Below are positions 8,001 to 10,570 of a stretch of 10,570 nt of DNA, piece after piece. How positions within the stretch are numbered: the first letter of the stretch is position 1; each line of letters opens with the position of its first letter. The notes under the pieces were generated by a model, which was not told where the DNA came from, ran no database searches, and was given only the letters and a program-made list of their open reading frames with translations. The translations under genes were made by a program, and so were the position numbers. Origin of the DNA: UPXZ01 sp018055865. Its GTDB lineage: Bacteria; Bacteroidota; Bacteroidia; Bacteroidales; Paludibacteraceae. The stretch is taken from positions 1-10,570 of the forward strand of contig CAXYWB010000081.1 of the NCBI GenBank assembly GCA_964292695.1. Direction: 5' to 3'.

Positions 8001-8186
8001 AGTTCCAATGGTTCCGCCTTTTACCATCACTGTAACACCTATTAACGGTTCGTTGTCTTCTGCCGAAATGACAGTGCCTGTAACAGTCCTGTTTTGAGCC
8101 AATAGTACTAGACTAATGCTGCAAAACAAACCAAGCAACTTAAGTTTCCTTAAAACATTGCTTTTGATTTTTCTTTGTTCATTCAT
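5028..8186 (-). CDS. susC: SusC/RagA-family TonB-dependent outer-membrane transporter
   Basis: Predicted 1052 residues, typical for SusC. A signal peptide of about 30 residues (hydrophobic LLGLFCSISLVLLAQ) leads into a carboxypeptidase-regulatory-like domain (about 33-106: VTGTVISAEDNEPLIGVTV...TNLDGEFSI). The TonB-box region MVVTGY (115-120) comes next, then the plug (about 124-237) with SLQGRVAGM, IRIRGIGTLNNNDPLLIIDG and IESIQVLKDASAASIYGSRAGNGVI. The rest is the 22-stranded barrel, ending in aromatic Phe as outer-membrane proteins do. It imports oligosaccharides bound by SusD, energised by TonB-ExbBD, which are not encoded here. It is the first gene of the operon. The start is supported by the signal peptide and an A-rich leader (AAAAAAAACATG). 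The region upstream carries spaced repeats and a -7 box, so induction by the substrate is probable. No STN domain is seen, so it is not of the anti-sigma-signalling type. Confidence 0.97.
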   Translation of the reverse strand: MNEQRKIKSNVLRKLKLLGLFCSISLVLLAQNRTVTGTVISAEDNEPLIGVTVMVKGGTIGTVTNLDGEFSITLPADNETLVFSMVGMKTLEVNTRNRTSINVLLESDTKVLEQMVVTGYTTQKKADLTGAVSVVNVDEIKKSAENNPIKSLQGRVAGMTVSADGNPSGSASIRIRGIGTLNNNDPLLIIDGVPTKGGMHELNSNDIESIQVLKDASAASIYGSRAGNGVIIITSKQGKIGKMRVDFDAYATATSYNNPLKVLNSKEYGQAMWQAAINGSSNPNNNNIGYRFDWNYDGEDGTPVLNNMFLPKYLDADKTMYSADTDWFNEVSRTGMIQSYNLSVSNGTEKGKYFLSLGYFENEGTIKFSKFDRISARVNSDYKLLDGLLTIGENFTLNRTSEVQSPGDVLDLSLKALPMVPVHTIDGIGWGGPSKGMNDRQNPVRLITYNKDNPYQYWRTFGNAFADLEPVKDLHFRTSFGVDYGNFFKRYMQRTYKSGFLSNTVSGVNLEQSHSMKWNWTNTAAYKKSIDKHSFDVLAGMEIFRQSDISFNAYTSGENAFTVETPEYMWPGVSTGKAQVGGGKTGYSLLSYFGKANYVYDDKYLASATIRYDGSSRFGKNNRFGTFPAVSFGWRISEENFMESAKSIVSDLKLRAGWGQTGNQEIDNYATYTTFIPDYGVADPTWNIVNGTAYDISGYGSGSLPAGFRKIQSGNDDLKWETTTQTNIGIDYALFDNKLYGSAEYYVKSTKDILIRPAYLAVVGEGGDRWSNGASMENKGFEVLLGYRNATIFGLEYDVTANISGFRNKVTHLPEDVQNSYGGREGDNILGRPIGSFYGYVADGIFKTQDEVNNHVGQDGKAIGRIRYKNVYEEDGRNEINAMDQTWIGNPYPDFSYGLNINLEYRNFDLSMFFQGVQGADIVNGVKYQTDFWSVDDVNSNKGRRLLDAFHPVTNPDSDIPMLQNTNSNNEGRFSTYYVEDGSYLKVRNVQFGYTLPKSVLSKINIEKIRFYISGQNLFTIHSKNFTGVDPESPGFGYPIPMISTLGINLTF

Positions 8187-8259
8187 GTTTTTTTTTGATT
8201 AAATTGTTTGTTCGATTAATTGATTTTATATAAACCGTCAAAATTGAAATTTCACGATA

Positions 8260-8267
8260 CAAAATTA
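8260..8267 (-). promoter_or_regulatory. Probable -7 box of the susC promoter
   Basis: The minus strand reads TAATTTTG, matching the Bacteroidota -7 consensus TAnnTTTG, and would place the transcription start near 8253, giving a leader of about 65 bases. The -33 position at 19-bp spacing (8287-8290) reads CAAA on the minus strand rather than TTTG. A poor -33 box fits a promoter that needs an activator, as expected for a substrate-induced PUL. Confidence 0.5.
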
Positions 8268-8295
8268 CTCTCAACGTATCCGTTGCTTTGTAACA

Positions 8296-8339
8296 TTTGT
8301 TTCAACATCGTGTAATTTTGATACAACATCGTGTTTTTT
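8296..8339. promoter_or_regulatory. Candidate activator operator: direct repeat with 21-bp period
   Basis: CAACATCGTGT occurs at 8303-8313 and again at 8324-8334. Extending the alignment, 8296-8318 and 8317-8339 agree at 19 of 23 positions with exactly 21 bp period, two helical turns, so a protein dimer would meet both copies on the same face of the DNA. They lie about 48-80 bases upstream of the inferred susC start. AraC-type DNA-binding domains, which are also the output domains of hybrid two-component PUL regulators, commonly bind direct half-sites at this spacing. The regulator gene itself is not in the window. Confidence 0.6.
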
Positions 8340-8875
8340 GACAATATTTATGGGTAAACCATTGAATTGGTTAAATGAAAAGGTAATAAAATCAAAGGTA
8401 ATCATCGCAAATTCAATTTCAGACTCATAAACAAAAATGTAATCACCCGGTAATTTAATGGTGTGATTTCTGCCGGATTTTTTCTGAGTTTCTTTACAGC
8501 ATTGTTGGATTTACAGGGTACCTTCCTTGAGTCAACTTTGCGGCAAGTGTTCTGATAAATGCGGGCTGTACTTTGGCATATTCCGGAATAAACCCACCCA
8601 CCAATTCCGGGAGATTTGAACTCATTTTCAGGTGAAAAAGTAAGAATTCGAGCGTTAGATTCCTGAAGATATTATTTTTATGATTCCGAACGTGGATAGA
8701 CAGATTGTCAGACAACTTCGGGTTTTTCTTAATAAGAAGGAAGGGATTCATAAAAAGCAAAGACTTTAAGGTTGTTTGAAGTCTGAAAATAAGGCAGGTT
8801 TTTGAATTATTTTTTGGCAACAATACGAGGGAGGGAAGAAATGTTGCGCAAATGTTGTGCGGACACATAAAACAA

Positions 8876-8908
8876 AATACGTAACTGACTGTATGTCAAT
8901 TACGTATT
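8876..8908 (-). terminator. Intrinsic terminator of tRNA-Gln
   Basis: AATACGTAA (8876-8884) pairs perfectly with TTACGTATT (8900-8908). After one mismatch the stem continues with TGAC/GTCA (8886-8889 and 8895-8898) around a TGTAT loop. In the direction of transcription the hairpin is followed by TTGTTTTATG, a T-rich tail. It lies 11 bases beyond the tRNA 3' end, and isolates the tRNA from the PUL control region. Confidence 0.85.
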
Positions 8909-8919
8909 ATAACATTTTG

Positions 8920-8990
8920 TTGTCTCACCAGGACTCGAACCTGGTCAGGCAGAACCAAAAACTGCAGTGCTACCATTACACCATGAGACA
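8920..8990 (-). tRNA. tRNA-Gln (anticodon TTG)
   Basis: A full cloverleaf folds on the minus strand. The acceptor stem is TGTCTCA/TGAGACA (seven pairs), the D arm GTGT-AATGGTA-GCAC, the anticodon arm GCAGT-TTTTGGT-TCTGC with anticodon TTG (plus-strand 8956-8958), the variable loop four bases, and the T arm CCAGG-TTCGAGT-CCTGG. The discriminator is A. The 3' CCA is not encoded (A is followed by CAA), so it must be added after transcription. Pair 31-39 is a T.T mismatch, leaving four good pairs in the anticodon stem. UUG reads both glutamine codons through wobble. The gene has its own promoter and terminator. Confidence 0.96.
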
Positions 8991-9021
8991 ATCTTTATGT
9001 TGCTTTTTCTCAAAAGCGGGG

Positions 9022-9052
9022 CAAAGATACGATTCTTTTTTTTAACAGCAAA
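9022..9052 (-). promoter_or_regulatory. Promoter of tRNA-Gln (TTTG-N19-TATCTTTG)
   Basis: On the minus strand TTTG at 9052-9049 is separated by exactly 19 bases from TATCTTTG at 9029-9022. This is a full match to the -33/-7 consensus of the primary sigma factor of Bacteroidota. The expected start near 9015 lies about 25 bases before the mature tRNA 5' end at 8990. It is a useful internal reference for judging the weaker promoters of the window. Confidence 0.85.
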
Positions 9053-9076
9053 ACAAAAACCGGATTTTTTACCCCA

Positions 9077-9091
9077 AACACACCCTGTGTT
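9077..9091 (-). terminator. Weak hairpin at the end of tyrS
   Basis: AACACA and TGTGTT pair perfectly around a three-base loop, overlapping the last two bases of the tyrS stop codon. Downstream in the transcript are GGGGTAAAAAATCC and then GTTTTTGTTTTG, a T-rich stretch about 20 bases away. The stem is short and the T tract distant, so termination here is uncertain. Confidence 0.35.
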
Positions 9092-10382
9092 ATCCTGCAA
9101 TAAGGAGGAAATAATTCTTTTTTCCTTTTTGCACAAGTAAGTATTTATTATTCAGTAAGTCCGATTTCGTGATCAGAAGATCCTGATCGGTCAGTTTCTC
9201 TTTGTTGAGACTTACACCGCCGCTTTGAACCATTTTTCGCATTTCGCCTTTCGAAGGAAAAACGGCAGCTTGCTCCGTGAGGAGTTCGATGGCTTTTACG
9301 CCAGTTTCCAGTTCGGTGAGCGATACCGGAAACTGCGGAACTCCTTCGAAAACAGCTAAAAGCGTCTCTTCGTCCACGCGTTTCAACACGTCTGATGTAG
9401 CGTTGCCAAACAGGATTTCCGAAGCTTCAACAGCTGCATCATAATCCTTGCGGGAGTGTACGAGTACTGTAACTTCTTCTGCCAGCCTTTTCTGGAGCAG
9501 ACGCAAATGTGGTGCTTCACGGTGTTGGTCAATTAATGTACCAATTTCTTCTTTGCCGATGGCTGTGAAAATTTTGATGTATTTTTCGGCATCTACGTCG
9601 CTTACATTCATCCAGAATTGATAGAATTTGTAGGGTGATGTATAGCGGCGGTCCAGCCATACGTTGCCGCTTTCTGTTTTCCCAAATTTGCCTCCGTCGG
9701 CTTTGGTTATGAGCGGACACACCAGCGCGAATGCTTCACCACCCGTTTTTCGCCTTATCAGTTCGGTGCCGGTGGTGATATTGCCCCATTGATCGGACCC
9801 GCCCATCTGCAGTTTGCAGTTCAGGGTCTGATACAGATGCAGAAAATCATATCCCTGCAGCAGTTGATATGAAAATTCGGTAAACGACATACCTTCGCTC
9901 GATTCGCTGCTCAGTCTTTTTTTTACAGACTCTTTGGCCATCATGTAGTTTACGGTGATGTGTTTGCCTATGTCGCGAATAAAATCCAGAAACGAATACT
10001 CCTTCATCCAGTCGTAGTTGTTCACCATTTCGGCTGCATTGGGCTGATTACTCTCAAAATCGAGAAATTTTACCAGTTGAGCTTTGATGCATTCCTGGTT
10101 GTGACGCAGCGTTTGTTCGTCGAGCAGATTTCGCTCGGCCGATTTCATGGACGGATCGCCTATCATGCCGGTAGCGCCTCCAATCAGTGCAACGGGTTTG
10201 TGTCCCGCCCGCTGAAAATGCCTGAGCATCATCACACTTACCAAATGCCCGATATGCAGCGAATCTGCCGTAGGGTCAATGCCCACATAAGCGGTTGTCA
10301 TTTCTTTTTTCAGCTGTTCGTCGGTGCCGGGCATTGCGGTATGAATCATTCCGCGCCACTCTAATTCTTCAATAAAATTCAT
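9090..10382 (-). CDS. tyrS: Tyrosyl-tRNA synthetase
   Basis: Predicted 430 residues, normal for bacterial TyrRS. This cytoplasmic class I enzyme activates tyrosine with ATP and charges tRNA-Tyr. The Rossmann core shows AYVGIDPTADSLHIGHL with the HIGH signature at 43-46, GGATGMIGDPS (68-78), the tyrosine-site block QLLQGYDFLHLY, and QMGGSDQWGNI (192-202). The KMSKS loop is KFGKT at 232-236, the form usual in TyrRS. An S4 RNA-binding domain occupies about 365-430 (FPSKGEMRKMVQSGGVSLN). The ATG at 10382 (MNFIEELEWRG) is chosen because it matches the usual beginning of Bacteroidales TyrRS; an in-frame TTG at 10394 would add only four residues. It is monocistronic, with its own promoter. Nothing suggests a link with the PUL beyond proximity. 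Confidence 0.98.
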   Translation of the reverse strand: MNFIEELEWRGMIHTAMPGTDEQLKKEMTTAYVGIDPTADSLHIGHLVSVMMLRHFQRAGHKPVALIGGATGMIGDPSMKSAERNLLDEQTLRHNQECIKAQLVKFLDFESNQPNAAEMVNNYDWMKEYSFLDFIRDIGKHITVNYMMAKESVKKRLSSESSEGMSFTEFSYQLLQGYDFLHLYQTLNCKLQMGGSDQWGNITTGTELIRRKTGGEAFALVCPLITKADGGKFGKTESGNVWLDRRYTSPYKFYQFWMNVSDVDAEKYIKIFTAIGKEEIGTLIDQHREAPHLRLLQKRLAEEVTVLVHSRKDYDAAVEASEILFGNATSDVLKRVDEETLLAVFEGVPQFPVSLTELETGVKAIELLTEQAAVFPSKGEMRKMVQSGGVSLNKEKLTDQDLLITKSDLLNNKYLLVQKGKKNYFLLIAG

Positions 10383-10410
10383 CGGGATTGTCAATTAAAA
10401 TTTACGGGTG

Positions 10411-10441
10411 CAAAGATAGTGTTTTTTGGGGAAATCAGAAA
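10411..10441 (-). promoter_or_regulatory. Probable tyrS promoter
   Basis: The minus strand has TATCTTTG at 10418-10411, identical to the -7 box of the tRNA-Gln promoter, and TTTC (one mismatch from TTTG) exactly 19 bases further upstream at 10441-10438. The start would fall near 10404, giving a leader of about 22 bases before the ATG at 10382. Confidence 0.7.
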
Positions 10442-10541
10442 AGGGGTTTCTGAGTGCCAATGAGTATGTTGAATTATAAGTAAAAAGGAACATCTGAAGA
10501 CATCCTGACTTTGCATTCAACAATAGAAAACATAGAAAATT

Positions 10542-10570
10542 ATGATTATCCGCAAAACAACCTATTATTG
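10542..10570 (+). CDS. Possible start of a divergent gene, cut by right window edge
   Basis: ATG at 10542 opens a plus-strand frame reading MIIRKTTYY before the window ends. It is preceded by an A-rich leader (AATAGAAAACATAGAAAATT) of the kind found before Bacteroidota genes, and TGACTTTG at 10506-10513 is one base off a -7 box. Nine codons are far too few to name a product, and the frame could close just outside. Confidence 0.3.

Larger units (their letters stand above)
8187..8919. other. Non-coding stretch between susC and tRNA-Gln
   Basis: About 730 bases with no convincing gene. 8187-8400 is the susC control region (promoter and repeats listed separately). 8494-8868 can be read on the minus strand as 124 codons, but its first two thirds are Leu/Asn/Lys-rich as expected of AT-rich non-coding DNA, there is no recognisable domain, and I do not call it a gene. 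Its last 40 or so codons (PELVGGFIPEYAKVQPAFIR onward) look more protein-like and might be a remnant of a lost gene. 8876-8908 is the tRNA terminator. A short inverted repeat AACCA-N6-TGGTT lies at 8357-8372. Confidence 0.6.

Noticed and set aside
7567..8097. Plus-strand frame of 176 codons opposite the susC 5' part
   Set aside because: It lies wholly antisense to conserved carboxypeptidase-like and plug domains of SusC, so it is a shadow frame without independent evidence.
8393..8400. TACCTTTG on the minus strand as an alternative susC -7 box
   Set aside because: It would give a leader of about 200 bases, has no TTTG at -33 spacing, and lies upstream of the operator-like repeats, which then would sit in the transcript; the box at 8267-8260 fits better.
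8494..8868. Minus-strand frame of 124 codons between susC and tRNA-Gln
   Set aside because: Most of it has the Leu/Asn/Lys bias of translated AT-rich DNA, with no signal, domain or plausible leader; only the last 40 codons look possibly coding, so it is kept as a remark and not as a gene.
8857..9136. Short frames on both strands across the tRNA-Gln gene (8857-9045 plus, 8945-9136 minus)
   Set aside because: They overlap the tRNA, its promoter and its terminator, and have no protein-like features.
9960..10364. Plus-strand frame of 134 codons opposite tyrS
   Set aside because: Antisense to highly conserved TyrRS motifs including HIGH; no domain or leader of its own.
10383..10394. TTG at 10394 as the tyrS start
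   Set aside because: The ATG four codons later gives the usual TyrRS N-terminus and lies closer to where a start is expected; the TTG adds only four residues.
1..10570. CRISPR array, insertion sequence or prophage
   Set aside because: No regularly spaced identical repeats with unique spacers, no transposase, integrase or phage gene, and no terminal inverted repeats with target duplications were seen.

Overview
The window looks like a chromosomal segment of a Bacteroidota, most probably a member of the Bacteroidales. The evidence is an adjacent susC/susD pair, lipoprotein signals followed by acidic residues, A-rich leaders instead of Shine-Dalgarno sequences, and promoters of the form TTTG-N19-TAnnTTTG. 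All confident genes lie on the minus strand, so transcription runs from right to left.

Right part (about 8870-10570): a housekeeping block. tyrS (tyrosyl-tRNA synthetase) has its own promoter. It is followed by a tRNA-Gln(TTG) gene with a textbook Bacteroidota promoter and a strong hairpin terminator. At the extreme right edge a plus-strand gene may begin, but only nine codons are visible.

Middle (8187-8919): about 730 bases without a convincing gene. The half next to susC is a control region. It holds a direct repeat with exactly 21-bp period, an inverted third copy, and a -7 box lacking a good -33 box. This is what an activator-dependent promoter would look like.

Left part (1-8186): a polysaccharide utilisation locus (PUL) read as susC (TonB-dependent outer-membrane transporter), susD (glycan-binding lid lipoprotein), a surface glycan-binding lipoprotein with two related N-terminal domains, a glycoside hydrolase family 32 lipoprotein, and a second GH32 lipoprotein cut by the left edge. 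The second GH32 is easy to miss because only its first 85 codons lie in the window, but it carries the canonical family motif WINDPN. The order matches, from memory, the fructan (levan) locus BT1763-BT1759 of Bacteroides thetaiotaomicron. A beta-2,6- or beta-2,1-fructan is therefore the likely substrate; the choice between levan and inulin cannot be made from sequence alone.

Proposed working: the surface hydrolase(s) cut the polymer, the binding lipoprotein and SusD capture oligosaccharides, and SusC imports them using TonB energy. The sensor/regulator, inner-membrane transporter and fructokinase expected for such a locus are not in the window. The 340-base gap between the binding protein and the first GH32 gene is unusually rich in structure: a 13-bp perfect hairpin, two imperfect copies of a segment exactly 100 bp apart, a long inverted repeat and a C-rich REP-like element. 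It may uncouple expression of the transporter module from that of the enzymes.
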